Shown piece after piece: positions 55,282 to 64,000 of a stretch of DNA of 64,000 nucleotides. Position 1 is the stretch's first letter. The number at the start of each line of letters is the position of its first letter. The DNA lies in contig NZ_JANHAX010000004.1 of NCBI RefSeq assembly GCF_030848945.1, positions 216,001 to 280,000 of the forward strand, written 5' to 3'. This DNA is from Marimonas arenosa (lineage in GTDB: Bacteria > Pseudomonadota > Alphaproteobacteria > Rhodobacterales > Rhodobacteraceae). Position numbers and translations under genes: made by a program. Under the pieces are notes generated by a model. It was not told the origin of the DNA. It saw only the letters and a program-made list of their open reading frames with translations, and made no database searches.

Positions 55282-57282
55282 ATGAGTGATCCGAGCACCC
55301 CTGAACACCTAGGCGATCGCGGCAGCGCGGCGATTGAGGCCGAACGCGCGGCCGAGCGGCTGGTCTTCTCTGGTGCGGCGCGCTGGGCCATAATCCTGTG
55401 CACGCTGGCGGCGCTGGGGCTGGCGGTCAACCAACTCTTCAACCTTCGACTCGGTGGCTACTCGATGCTCGAGGGCATGTATCTCTATCTGCTCGCCGGG
55501 TTTTTCCTGAGCCTGACCTTCATCACCTTCCGCGCCAAGGGTCCGGCATCGCCCCGCGTGCCGTGGTATGACTGGCTCTTGGCCGCCCTCAGTCTCGCGG
55601 TGGCGGGGTTCTTCGCGGCCACCGCCAGCGAGAGCCTCGATTCCGGCTGGGAATACGCCGCACCCGATCATGCCGTGTGGGCGTCGATCCTGTTCTACGC
55701 GCTGATCCTGGAAGGCACTCGCCGGGCCGGCGGGCTGGTGCTGTTCTGTATCGTGTTCGCCTTCTCGCTCTACCCGACCTTTGCCGAGCATGTGCCCGAT
55801 CCACTGAGCGGCTTCACCCAGCCTTTCCGCGACGTGATCCCGTTTTTCATGATCTCTTCCGAAGCCTCGTTCGGGATCCCGATGCGCGCCTTCGGAAACC
55901 TGGTGATCGGCTTCATCCTGTTCGGCGCCGTGCTGCAATTCACCGGCGGCGGCCGGTTCTTCAACAATCTCGCGCTGTCGCTGGTGGGCGGATACCGTGG
56001 CGGGGCCGCCAAGGTGTCGATTTTCGCCTCGGGCTTCATGGGATCGATGTCGGGCTCGGTCATCTCGAACGTGCTGACGACCGGTGCGGTGTCGATCCCG
56101 GCGATGAAGAAATCCGGCTTCTCGGCCCGCTATGCCGCCGCGACCGAGGCCTGCGCCTCGACCGGCGGGGTGCTGATGCCGCCGATCATGGGTGCGACGG
56201 CTTTCGTCATCGCCTCATGGCTGAGCCGGCCATACGTTGAAATCATGCTGGCGGCGGCGATCCCGTCATTGCTCTATTTCTTCGGCCTGTTCGTCCAGAT
56301 CGACGCCTATTCGGCGCGCCGCGGGCTCAAGGGCCTGGCACGGGAAGACCTGCCGCGCGTCGGTCAGACGCTGCGCCAGGGCTGGCTCTATGTCGCGGTG
56401 TTTGCCCTGCTGATCTTCCTGATGGTGGCCTTCCGCTGGGAGACCACGGCGCCGTTCTATGCCGTGCTTCTGCTGCTGGTGGTCAACCAGTTCCGCAAGG
56501 ACGACCGGGTCTCGCTCGACGGGTTTCTCAACATCGTCGTGTCGATCGGGCGAACGTTGTCAGAGCTGGTGGCGGTGCTGCTCGGCATTGGCATGATCGT
56601 CGGCGCCTTTCAGGCCACCGGTTTGACCGGGCCGCTGGCCAACGAACTGGTGCATATGGCGGGCAGCTCGGTGCCGATGTTGCTGATCATGGGTGCAATC
56701 ACCTCGTTCATCTTCGGCATGGGGATGACGGTGACCGCCTGCTACATCTTCCTCGCCGTGGTGCTGGCGCCGGCGCTGGTACAGGCCGGGCTCAACGAGC
56801 TCGCGGTGCACCTCTTCATCCTCTACTGGGGCATGGTCAGCTTCATCACGCCGCCGGTCGCCCTTGGTGCCTTTGCAGCGGCGACGATGGCGGGCGCGAG
56901 CCCGATCCGCACCGGCGTCGAGGCAATGAAGCTTGGTGGGGTGATCTATATCACGCCATTCTTTTTCGTGCTGAACCCGGCACTGATCGGCCAGGGGGCG
57001 CCGGCGGAAGTGGCCGTCGTTCTGGTCTGCGCGCTGATCGGGGTTTGGTTCATCTCGGCAGCGCTTCAAGCCTATCTCAGTTTCGTCGGTCCGCTGGGGG
57101 CGGGAGCGGCAGGGGTGAGCATGCGACTGATCCTGTTCCTGGCCGGGCTTCTGATCGCCGCCCCGGCCGGCGGGGTGGCCGGTCTGAGCCATCTTGTCCT
57201 AACGCTCTCGGGGTTTGTTTTGGCTCTCTTGCCGTTCTCCTATGCCTTTTCCCGACGTCGCACCGAGGCCTCGGTGGCCTGA
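55282..57282 (+). CDS. TRAP transporter fused permease (4TM/12TM)
   Basis: A 666-residue inner-membrane protein in which the small DctQ-like and large DctM-like subunits are fused, as is usual with TAXI receptors. About 17 hydrophobic segments are present; DctM-type features include FASGFMGSMSGSVISNVLTTG, ACASTGGVLMPPIMGATAF, FIFGMGMTVTACYIFLA and WGMVSFITPPVALGAFAAA. It imports the receptor-bound solute with Na+ or H+. It is cotranscribed with the receptor gene and is the last core gene before the island boundary at 57438. Confidence 0.95.
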   Translation: MSDPSTPEHLGDRGSAAIEAERAAERLVFSGAARWAIILCTLAALGLAVNQLFNLRLGGYSMLEGMYLYLLAGFFLSLTFITFRAKGPASPRVPWYDWLLAALSLAVAGFFAATASESLDSGWEYAAPDHAVWASILFYALILEGTRRAGGLVLFCIVFAFSLYPTFAEHVPDPLSGFTQPFRDVIPFFMISSEASFGIPMRAFGNLVIGFILFGAVLQFTGGGRFFNNLALSLVGGYRGGAAKVSIFASGFMGSMSGSVISNVLTTGAVSIPAMKKSGFSARYAAATEACASTGGVLMPPIMGATAFVIASWLSRPYVEIMLAAAIPSLLYFFGLFVQIDAYSARRGLKGLAREDLPRVGQTLRQGWLYVAVFALLIFLMVAFRWETTAPFYAVLLLLVVNQFRKDDRVSLDGFLNIVVSIGRTLSELVAVLLGIGMIVGAFQATGLTGPLANELVHMAGSSVPMLLIMGAITSFIFGMGMTVTACYIFLAVVLAPALVQAGLNELAVHLFILYWGMVSFITPPVALGAFAAATMAGASPIRTGVEAMKLGGVIYITPFFFVLNPALIGQGAPAEVAVVLVCALIGVWFISAALQAYLSFVGPLGAGAAGVSMRLILFLAGLLIAAPAGGVAGLSHLVLTLSGFVLALLPFSYAFSRRRTEASVA

Positions 57283-57437
57283 AGCCCGACGTTGGCCGAT
57301 GTTCTTTTCAAGAAAGGTAGCGTCTTGCCTGGCACTGGCACGAAGGAATCCGCAACAGCGGGTAGCTTTCTCACAGTCCTGCGACGCGTTTTCCGCAACT
57401 CTTCAGCCACGGCGTTTCACTGTTTTCGCGGGTTAAA

Positions 57438-57482
57438 TGGTGCCCGGGGGCGGAATCGAACCACCGACACGAGGATTTTCAA
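57438..57482 (-). other. 3' fragment of a tRNA-Phe gene: island attachment site
   Basis: Read on the minus strand, these 45 bp are the 3' half of a tRNA-Phe: anticodon loop TGAAAA with anticodon GAA, variable loop GTGTC, T-arm GGTGG-TTCGATT-CCGCC, acceptor strand CCCGGGC and an encoded ACCA end. The 5' half (D-arm, acceptor 5' strand) is absent; beyond 57482 the sequence turns A/T-rich and unrelated. This is the displaced 3' end left when an integrase element inserts into a tRNA gene. By orientation the chromosome is on the left and the element on the right. Confidence 0.85.
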
Positions 57483-57539
57483 GACTTGTGTTTATTTTAA
57501 AGCGTTGATTTTAAATGGGTATTTGCGGCGAAATTGAGG

Positions 57540-57619
57540 TGTGCGATAAACTGTGCGATGCGCTTAGGCTGCGCTGGATTGGCAAACACTGTGTTCAACA
57601 CACTAACCTGAAACACTGT
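57540..57619. repeat. Two pairs of direct repeats just inside the attachment site
   Basis: TGTGCGAT occurs at 57540-57547 and 57552-57559 (12 bp apart), and AAACACTGT at 57584-57592 and 57611-57619 (27 bp apart), within 140 bp of the tRNA fragment. Paired short repeats beside a tRNA att core are typical of arm-type integrase or excisionase binding sites. The rest of 57483-57680 holds no gene. Confidence 0.5.
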
Positions 57620-57680
57620 CAGAACACAGCGTTTATGAAACTAACTTGAACCGCAAATGAGTTCTGGGCACACCCGCATT

Positions 57681-58634
57681 CTATATAGCCTCATACTTTT
57701 GCTTTAGCAGAAAGAGGGTGTAGTCGATGTCCTTCGGCGACTTTAGGTGGATATTATATGAATGACCCGTCGAGCCGTTCTTGTACGTCCAATTCTTTTC
57801 GACCGCCGCCCCTTTGGGATCTTCGAGGGTAAAAAAGCCCTTTGAGGGTTCGCCATCCGCGCTCTTCCCGCCTCGCAGGACATCAAGGTTCAAGTGATTT
57901 TTGTGGAAATGCACAAAGCAGATCACAGTGTTGTCCCTTCGAGCGGCAACATAACCTTTTCGGGCGTAGAAACTCACATCCGGAAGCTCTTCGAGGCGTT
58001 CACGTAAAGAATTCCATGCTTCCGCACATCGCTCCGAGGTCTTGGCTACGTGATCCTCCTCTTTGTACACCCTAACTTCCGAGGACACCTTCGAAATCAC
58101 CGAATTACTGTCTGTACCCGAAAGTTTTTCGATGCTCTCTTTTGAGGAAGATTGATATCGCTCAAGCGATACCAAGCCACCCTTAAATTTTCTGATCTCC
58201 CAGAGCTCAAATGGGACGTCTCGAAAGTTCACGCTGTTCTTTTGATAGGAGTTAAAAGCCGGAGATATGAAAATAACTCGTGAGGCCGACCAGTCTACCT
58301 GATCCCTCCTCAAAGTGGTGTCCTGACGCTCGTTGTATTCAAGAATGAAGTCCGCCTTATTATTCAACATGACAGACAAGTACGAGTAGCCTTGATCAAT
58401 TACCGAATAGCTGCTGCCCTTCTTGTATTCGATGATCACAAATGATTTTGACTCTTCATCAAAGCAAAGCGTGTCGATCCGGAAGGAGTCGATCGCAAAC
58501 TCACTGCTTACGAAATGCAACCCAAATAGCTCTTCAAGATTTGCTTCAACTAGCTGCTGAATGTCTCTTTCGAGAGGAAAGCCTTCATGCTCCACATGCT
58601 CGAGCTTTCCCTTAGAGATGCTGTACAGGTCCAT
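57681..58634 (-). CDS. PD-(D/E)XK nuclease-like protein with C-terminal DUF5655 domain
   Basis: A 317-residue protein. The N-terminal half has the pattern of a PD-(D/E)XK fold: an Asp in FRIDTLCFDEE, then FVIIEYKKGSS (E-x-K) and IDQGYSYLSVM. The C-terminal part (about 205-310: FYARKGYVAARRDNTVICFV, WTYKNGSTGHSYNIHL, DIDYTLFLLKQKYE) resembles DUF5655, a DNA/nuclease-associated domain. It is the last gene of the minus-strand island cluster, 108 bp behind res. It is probably an accessory restriction or defence protein; whether it cuts DNA is not shown. Confidence 0.72.
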   Translation of the reverse strand: MDLYSISKGKLEHVEHEGFPLERDIQQLVEANLEELFGLHFVSSEFAIDSFRIDTLCFDEESKSFVIIEYKKGSSYSVIDQGYSYLSVMLNNKADFILEYNERQDTTLRRDQVDWSASRVIFISPAFNSYQKNSVNFRDVPFELWEIRKFKGGLVSLERYQSSSKESIEKLSGTDSNSVISKVSSEVRVYKEEDHVAKTSERCAEAWNSLRERLEELPDVSFYARKGYVAARRDNTVICFVHFHKNHLNLDVLRGGKSADGEPSKGFFTLEDPKGAAVEKNWTYKNGSTGHSYNIHLKSPKDIDYTLFLLKQKYEAI

Positions 58635-58742
58635 GATGACTTTCGAAGTGTTCTTTCAATTTTTCGACTGTTCCCGACCAATATCGCAAGCATGGCTCTC
58701 TGTCAGCGTGCAACCAGATGTTTCGCCGCCTATGTGACACTA

Positions 58743-61409
58743 TCAGTGTGAAAGTGCGCTTAGCCCTGCGAGCGTTGCGCTCGGAGTTATCCGTGAAGCT
58801 GGCAACAAATGATATGACCACTGCTTACCGCCCGCTTCCTCGCTCAAAGCATTGGCATGCTCTGTCCACTGGCGAGCGGCAGCTGCCTTTTGTTGGACTT
58901 CTGTATCGTCAAGTTCGTTGTCAGCTTTGACCTCTACAATTAAGAAACGGTCGCCGGTTTCGACCACAAAATCAGGCTGGTAGGGTTTGCCCGGAGCATA
59001 CTCAATCTGAAACTGATTAGGGCCTGGTTTCATCCAACGCACCACTCCGCCTTCATCATCGACCAGGCACGCAAAACGACGCTCCGGGTCAGAGTCGAAC
59101 TTGTGCATTGGGTAAGGCGTTTTCGCCCCACCTCTGAACACGTACGATTTTGTTGCGGATAGCGGCATGGCAGCTTGGCTCAGCGGCAAAATTTTCTCTT
59201 CTGCAACTGCGAACTGCTGCGGACGCAATGGCGTGAACGCTCGCCGTTTCTGCACTTGAAAGGCAGTTTGCGTCTGCTTCAAGTGATCCTTCATTTGCTC
59301 AAAAACAAACGTTGCTAGACGTTCGCCGTGGGCAAGTGCAACGTTCTCAACGGCCCGTTCGTCAGGAAGATAGCTGCTTAGTCGCCCTATGACTTGCGAC
59401 GACAACTTGTACAGAAGTTCGGCTTGAGAGTCGTAGTCAATCTCAGGCAGAGCAATCAGGTGCCGAACGATGTAATTTTCCAGTCTTTCTTCTTGTGCGC
59501 CCGCTTCCCCTCGCTCGATTATTCTCCGGGCCTCACTTCCCAAATCCCGCACAAGAATATCGTCATCCACAGGCTGGAACGTGATTTGATCTAAGCGGCT
59601 GAGATCAAAGTCTTCGAACCAGAAGTGAACTTGGCGATCTGGGATCACAACGATTTCCGGAATTTCAATCGTATTTTCAACGATCGCCTTAGCCGTTCGC
59701 TCTACAATGGCTTTAATGTCCGGAGCATCTGTATCTATGTCCAGCGTTCCTTGCCCATCTGACGTGGCAGATTGAATGTCCTTTACTATCGCTTCGATAA
59801 CTTCCGTAGATTGAAGTTCTTTGGCGGAGTTCTTGATCCGGGGAGCGTAGTGGTGCTCCACAAGTTCGATGGCACGGCGGGCAATTTCACGCTCCTGTGG
59901 TTTTTCGTAGATGAACTCCGCCGGTGCTTCATCAAGATTTTGTCCTGGCTCAGGACCAGCCAGCGCCGTTTGGTAGGTTGGTGCGACTGAGATGACTTTC
60001 CGCTTTTCTTCGGGGATGTCTCCACCGCCGCCAATGTGGATTTCCTTCACTTTAACGATGGAGTCTGCTTCTTGAGCCTTTTGGATAACTGCATCGAAGC
60101 GGTCGTGTGCGATGACGGTCAGAGTATCAACGACCTCCACCCCTGTGCGTTTGCCGTAAGGCAAGCGTAGCCCGCGTCCGAGTGTTTGTTCGGTAAGGAT
60201 GTCAGAGGCAGAGGCTCGCAGGGGAACAATTGTGTAGAGGTTTGTGACGTCCCACCCTTCCTTGAGCTTATTCACATGGATAACGATTTCCGTATCCGGT
60301 GAAGTCTCAAGCTCGACGAGCTTTTGCATGGCTTCATCGCTTTCTTCACCCGTCAGCTTAGAGTGGACCTCTGCGACCCGCCCCTTGTAGGCACCATTGT
60401 AGAAGTCTTCACTTTCGATCCTCTTCCTTAGCTCACTGGCGTGAGTAGTATCTTGCGCGACAACGAGCATGAACGGATACACACGCGGCTTACCACTTTG
60501 TTTTGAGTACAACTCAAGCTCAGTCCGAACATACTCGTGATAGAAGACGCCATCCTTGAGCATGATGTCCTCTATCTGCTCAGGGGTATGATCCTTAGGA
60601 TTGAAATTCGTTCGCGTCGCGACGGCAGGTTGTTTCACGTAGCCATCACGCATCGCATTCCCGAGGCCGTAATCGTAGATCACGTTCTTGAAGGGCTTTG
60701 GGCTTGCACCAACGGTCTTGGGGGTTGCAGTCAGCTCGAGCCCAAGCTTTGGCTTAAGGTCGAAGATGGCTTTGGTCGCAGCTTTGGCGCGATATCGATG
60801 GGCTTCATCCATCAACATGACGAGGTCAGGCAGTGCAGCCAAATAATCGAAGTAGCTTTCCCCAAGTGTCTCCCTGAAGGACCGGATGCGGCCCTTATCT
60901 TTATTGATCTTGTCGACATTGAAGATGTTGATCACGACGTCACCGCCGAAGAGATCGCTGCCTCTGATACCCCGGCCTTCTTCCCAAGTGTCGCCCGTTA
61001 CAATGATCGGAGGTGTCTGAGCGAACTGTGAAATTCCGCGGAACACGTACTTGGGAGATGTTTGCCGGGAAAAGTCTTCAACGAGCTTTTGATAGATCGT
61101 TGTGTTTGGAGCCAAAACAAAGAAGTTCTTCGAACTGCCGGTGAGGTACATGTACGTGATGAAGGCTCCCATGAGCCTTGTTTTCCCGACGCCCGTCGCC
61201 AGGGCAAAGCACAGCGTGGGGAACTCGCGCTCAAATGCCTCGACGCTTGGATAGCTATCCTTGATAACGCCGAGCAGTCGGTCGACATCTAAGTCTTGCT
61301 CAAAATCCATGTTGTCGAGAACACTTGCGAGGATTTCGAGGGCTTCTTCCTGTGGGCGACGCAAGGAAAGGCGTTGAGTAATCTGGCGGAGGATGCGTTG
61401 ATCAGCCAT
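58743..61409 (-). CDS. res: Type III restriction enzyme Res subunit (helicase-nuclease)
   Basis: An 888-residue protein with superfamily 2 helicase motifs: Walker A FALATGVGKTRLMGAF, DEAH-type LVMLMDEAHRYRAKA, LELTATPK (motif III) and the late GRGLRLPYGKRTG (motif VI). The C-terminal PD-(D/E)XK nuclease is visible as PDFVVETGDRFLIVEVKADNE. It translocates and cleaves DNA when two head-to-head unmethylated sites are met, in complex with Mod. Its start overlaps the mod stop by 8 bp, so both are made together. Confidence 0.95.
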   Translation of the reverse strand: MADQRILRQITQRLSLRRPQEEALEILASVLDNMDFEQDLDVDRLLGVIKDSYPSVEAFEREFPTLCFALATGVGKTRLMGAFITYMYLTGSSKNFFVLAPNTTIYQKLVEDFSRQTSPKYVFRGISQFAQTPPIIVTGDTWEEGRGIRGSDLFGGDVVINIFNVDKINKDKGRIRSFRETLGESYFDYLAALPDLVMLMDEAHRYRAKAATKAIFDLKPKLGLELTATPKTVGASPKPFKNVIYDYGLGNAMRDGYVKQPAVATRTNFNPKDHTPEQIEDIMLKDGVFYHEYVRTELELYSKQSGKPRVYPFMLVVAQDTTHASELRKRIESEDFYNGAYKGRVAEVHSKLTGEESDEAMQKLVELETSPDTEIVIHVNKLKEGWDVTNLYTIVPLRASASDILTEQTLGRGLRLPYGKRTGVEVVDTLTVIAHDRFDAVIQKAQEADSIVKVKEIHIGGGGDIPEEKRKVISVAPTYQTALAGPEPGQNLDEAPAEFIYEKPQEREIARRAIELVEHHYAPRIKNSAKELQSTEVIEAIVKDIQSATSDGQGTLDIDTDAPDIKAIVERTAKAIVENTIEIPEIVVIPDRQVHFWFEDFDLSRLDQITFQPVDDDILVRDLGSEARRIIERGEAGAQEERLENYIVRHLIALPEIDYDSQAELLYKLSSQVIGRLSSYLPDERAVENVALAHGERLATFVFEQMKDHLKQTQTAFQVQKRRAFTPLRPQQFAVAEEKILPLSQAAMPLSATKSYVFRGGAKTPYPMHKFDSDPERRFACLVDDEGGVVRWMKPGPNQFQIEYAPGKPYQPDFVVETGDRFLIVEVKADNELDDTEVQQKAAAARQWTEHANALSEEAGGKQWSYHLLPASRITPSATLAGLSALSH

Positions 61410-63039
61410 CGTTTTGCTCCTCAGCTGAGAACAGCGGAAGATCGGCGTTTGGGTCTTCTTGCTCTGCCATTGGCAGATTCTGGACGTTCAATGAGTAGTC
61501 ATCGCGTCCCCATTCGCACTTATTCAGGATGATCCCAGGGATTTTGTGGACGGTGAGATTGTCAAACTTTCCATCTCCACTGAAAGCCTTACAGCAAATC
61601 ATTAATGTCCTGTCTGGCCCGACATCTTCACTAATCTTTCGAAGTGTATCGTGTGTGAGGCTTTGCGTTGTCACGTAGATAAAATCAGTTTCGGTAGAAT
61701 AACCGTGGCTCCAATAGTCAGCCTCACTCGGAGCATAGGTAAAACCCATGTGCTTGCACATAGCCTCAGCGAGCATTTCGGCATTATACTCTTTCGAGAT
61801 GACCTGCATCCCAAAGCGGTCGGTCTCGATAAGTGACGGAGCCAGCGTATAGTAGCGGAAGCCACCACCACCTTTCCACTCCATCAAACTCGTAACACCC
61901 CCATCGTCTTGACCGTCAATCACCTTGGAAAGGCGCGGAGCGATGTGAGTATCGGCGTGTTCCCCGATCTCTACCATGATCCATCTACGGTTCATCTTGT
62001 GAGCAACAGCACCAGTCGTGCCGGACCCCGCGAAGGAGTCCAAGACTATGTCATCAGGTTCGGTAGCAAGTTCCAAAACTGTCTTTATTAACCGTTCTGG
62101 CTTGGGCGTCGGGAAAAGCGATGTAACTGGCACATCCGGAAAAAGCTTCTTTAATTCGTATTTTGCCTGCCGTGTGTGTCCAGTCTTCTCTATGTCAATC
62201 CACATTGTCGACGGCGGCAGGCCTTTCATGTCGGCTAGATACGTTCGCCGCCGTAAGCCCTTTCCATCTTCTGTGAAACGAATTTCACCTGACCTGATCT
62301 TCTCCTGCAGTGTTTCTTTCGACCAGCGCCAACCATTTGGCGGATGAGGAATTTCATAACCTGTTGGTGAAGTTACTGTGTATTGAAGGTTTGGTCGGAG
62401 AGCGGGGTTGTTGAGTGGGTTCCCATCAAACCATGGACCGCGAGGATCATTGTCTGGATTCTTGAAATGCTTTCTCTTTTCTGGATCGTTTAAAAATTTC
62501 GGACGCCAACTTTGATCCTTTGCGTAGACAATAAGGTAATTATGATCTTGGGAAAACTTCAGCGCATTATTGTTACTATTGTCTGAGTGCTTCCAAATAA
62601 CCTTCGAAATAAATTGGCGGCGACCGAATATTTCATCGCACATCACCTTAAAATAGTGAGCTTCCTCGTCGTCTAGTACGACCCAGAGACTACCGTCATC
62701 CGACAGCAGACTCCAAAGGATTTCGATCCTATCTTTCATCAAAGAAAGCCAAATCGAATGCTCGAGGCCATCATCATAGAAGCCGTCAAATGCATTTCCG
62801 GTATTGTATGGTGGGTCGATGAAAATACACTTTATTCGCCCAGCGTACTCCTGCTCTAAGGCCTTGAGCGCAAGCAAATTGTCGCCCTTTATCAGGATAT
62901 TATCGAAGTTGTCATCTGCGGAATGTCTTATGTCCGCATGATAACTCTTGTCCGGATGTTCGATGAGAATCCGAGGTTCCAACCGTGGTCGGCTCTCTTT
63001 GCCTACCCAAGTCAGTTCCAACTTTCTTTTCTTCGCCAT
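61402..63039 (-). CDS. mod: Type III DNA adenine methyltransferase Mod subunit
   Basis: A 545-residue methyltransferase in which the catalytic motif IV (FIDPPYNTGNAFDGFYDD) precedes the AdoMet motif I (LDSFAGSGTTGAVAHKM), the beta-class order of N6-adenine Mod enzymes. The middle (about 160-300, including GWRWSKETLQEKIRSGEI) should be the target-recognition domain; the recognition sequence cannot be read from it. It methylates one strand of a short asymmetric site and guides Res. Confidence 0.95.
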   Translation of the reverse strand: MAKKRKLELTWVGKESRPRLEPRILIEHPDKSYHADIRHSADDNFDNILIKGDNLLALKALEQEYAGRIKCIFIDPPYNTGNAFDGFYDDGLEHSIWLSLMKDRIEILWSLLSDDGSLWVVLDDEEAHYFKVMCDEIFGRRQFISKVIWKHSDNSNNNALKFSQDHNYLIVYAKDQSWRPKFLNDPEKRKHFKNPDNDPRGPWFDGNPLNNPALRPNLQYTVTSPTGYEIPHPPNGWRWSKETLQEKIRSGEIRFTEDGKGLRRRTYLADMKGLPPSTMWIDIEKTGHTRQAKYELKKLFPDVPVTSLFPTPKPERLIKTVLELATEPDDIVLDSFAGSGTTGAVAHKMNRRWIMVEIGEHADTHIAPRLSKVIDGQDDGGVTSLMEWKGGGGFRYYTLAPSLIETDRFGMQVISKEYNAEMLAEAMCKHMGFTYAPSEADYWSHGYSTETDFIYVTTQSLTHDTLRKISEDVGPDRTLMICCKAFSGDGKFDNLTVHKIPGIILNKCEWGRDDYSLNVQNLPMAEQEDPNADLPLFSAEEQNDG

Positions 63040-63116
63040 AACCGCTCTTCCGTTGTTCTTGGGCTGCTCTGTACCGCACTCTACTACAGCAGCCTACATC
63101 ACTTAAAATACAATGA

Positions 63117-64000
63117 TTACTTCACGTTAAGGAACCCATCAACGTCAAAGCCCGTCTTTTTCAAGTTGTGCAAGAGGTGCTTCAAGGCATTTCTATCAGG
63201 ATCATCTAGAGCCGTCGTCCCTTGCTTCAGCTTCGCCAGTGCTTTTCGCGACTTGGGAGACAGAAGTCGGCGTGCGTTGCATAACCTTTCGACCTGCTCA
63301 GCTCTTGCCGGCCCAAGGCTTACAAGCTTGTCGACCAAGTTTGCCGCCAGTGATACGTCAATGTAGCTGTGCTGACGGCTCTCAAGAGATCGAGATGGTT
63401 CAGCCAAAGCTTTCTGGAGCATGTGTACTGTATCATCTTCGCCTTGCTGCTCAACGGTGGACTCGCGAGCCGGAATAGCAGGTGGGTCATGCCTCAGCTG
63501 CGGAGTAGCTTTTCGCTCGGCGACTCTTGGCTTTGTCTGGGCAGGCACTTTGGCCTTATCAATCTGGGAATGAGAGGTGGTTTTGTTTCTGGCCGACTTC
63601 TTTCGCTCAACCGCAGCCATTTTTCGCTGACGCTGTAGTTTCTTTGCTTCTTCGGCCTCTTGTTCCCGCTTTTTCTGCCGAGCCTGTTTTCTCTTGGCTG
63701 CATCTTCGAAGTACTCCGCAAGTGCGAGCTGTGCGGATTGCTCAGAGACTCCGGCACTAAATACCTCCTCTTGAACGAGCGGAAGTCGGACCTGTTTTTC
63801 ATGCAGTCGGTTCCGCACGGTGAACTGTACCGTGCCGAGCGTCTCAACTTCAGCTTCCTGACGCAAGCTTCGCCAAAGAGAATTCTCTTTCTGTTCTGCC
63901 TCACGCCGAATGTCCCTTAGTCGTCGTCGCAGACTAGCGGTCGCTAGCTCCACCTGTTCATCGATGGCATCGATGCGCTGCTTAATCCAGCTGCGCCGAT
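63117..64000 (-). CDS. Uncharacterised charged coiled-coil protein (N-terminal end outside the window)
   Basis: The frame is open to the right edge (…KQRIDAIDEQVELATASLRR), so the start is probably beyond 64,000; a GTG at 63953 is an alternative. The visible 294 residues are helical and strongly charged, with a coiled coil around KRKQARQKKREQEAEEAKKL, a low-complexity middle and a C-terminal helical domain ending GFDVDGFLNVK. I do not recognise a family. It lies 77 bp upstream of mod on the same strand and may be part of the same defence operon. Confidence 0.7.
   Translation of the reverse strand, partial: RRSWIKQRIDAIDEQVELATASLRRRLRDIRREAEQKENSLWRSLRQEAEVETLGTVQFTVRNRLHEKQVRLPLVQEEVFSAGVSEQSAQLALAEYFEDAAKRKQARQKKREQEAEEAKKLQRQRKMAAVERKKSARNKTTSHSQIDKAKVPAQTKPRVAERKATPQLRHDPPAIPARESTVEQQGEDDTVHMLQKALAEPSRSLESRQHSYIDVSLAANLVDKLVSLGPARAEQVERLCNARRLLSPKSRKALAKLKQGTTALDDPDRNALKHLLHNLKKTGFDVDGFLNVK

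Larger units (their letters stand above)
57438..64000. mobile_element. Left part of an integrative genomic island at tRNA-Phe carrying a type III restriction-modification system
   Basis: From the tRNA-Phe fragment to the window end, base composition drops visibly and all genes (minus strand) are restriction-modification or of unknown type, unlike the chromosomal genes to the left. No integrase is inside the window; it should lie near the intact tRNA-Phe beyond 64,000. The element's full size is unknown. Confidence 0.75.

Noticed and set aside
57438..57482. A complete tRNA-Phe gene
   Set aside because: Only the 3' half is present; there is no D-arm or acceptor 5' strand at higher coordinates, so it cannot make a functional tRNA.
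57283..57540. Small plus-strand frames across the island boundary (for example 57292-57537)
   Set aside because: They translate the antisense of the tRNA fragment, a common false gene call.

Overview
The window is about 64 kb of high-GC chromosome. It looks like a marine Rhodobacterales (Roseobacter-group) alphaproteobacterium. The evidence is the gene content and style: a ybgC-tolQRAB block, a HutF-type histidine pathway, a TAXI-TRAP transporter with a fused permease, DUF6494/DUF6505 proteins, tamAB, and many ATGA or 1-bp start/stop overlaps. I assign the lineage from these families and base composition only; there is no rRNA here.

Layout. 1-4 kb: the end of a peptide-type ABC transporter ATPase, an outer-membrane alginate-export-like porin and a secreted serine hydrolase, plausibly one uptake module. 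4.3-8 kb: a Pat-like acyl-CoA-synthetase/GNAT fusion followed by a class II deacetylase, a likely pair for reversible protein acylation, behind a repeat-rich promoter. 8-17.3 kb: a CDF metal exporter, a small P-loop kinase, an alkaline-phosphatase-superfamily enzyme, a proline-racemase-family enzyme with a Ser/Cys active-site pair, an M50-like membrane protease coupled to an AraC regulator, a two-subunit molybdenum hydroxylase and a VOC protein. 17.5-21.8 kb: ybgC, tolQ, tolR, tolA, tolB; pal does not follow.

21.8-27.3 kb: an accessory segment directly behind tolB. It holds a three-gene cassette of unknown function (a large membrane/proline-rich/coiled-coil protein, a duplicated Trp-Tyr-motif protein with a zinc ribbon, and a multi-zinc-ribbon five-helix membrane protein), decayed-looking DNA and a small membrane protein interrupted by a stop codon. 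Similar short hairpins lie at both ends. This is the best candidate in the window for an undescribed system.

27.4-33.6 kb: an OFA-type MFS transporter, a TPP-dependent decarboxylase-like enzyme divergent from an Asp/Glu-racemase-family enzyme, a bifunctional mannose-1-phosphate guanylyltransferase/isomerase and a DUF2478 protein. 33.6-41 kb: a complete histidine-utilisation locus (hutUGHI divergent from hutFC) with a palindromic operator between the two arms. 41-48 kb: a cytochrome c, a tightly coupled DUF6494-ApbC-lipoate/biotin ligase-like-DUF6505 operon, and a CecR-like TetR regulator with a HlyD/ABC export operon. 48-57.3 kb: tamA-tamB and a TAXI-TRAP transporter.

57.44 kb to the right edge: a lower-GC integrative island. 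Its boundary is a 3' fragment of a tRNA-Phe gene on the minus strand, with paired direct repeats just inside. It carries a type III restriction-modification system (mod, res) with a PD-(D/E)XK/DUF5655 protein downstream and a coiled-coil protein upstream that runs off the window. The integrase and intact tRNA-Phe should lie beyond 64,000.
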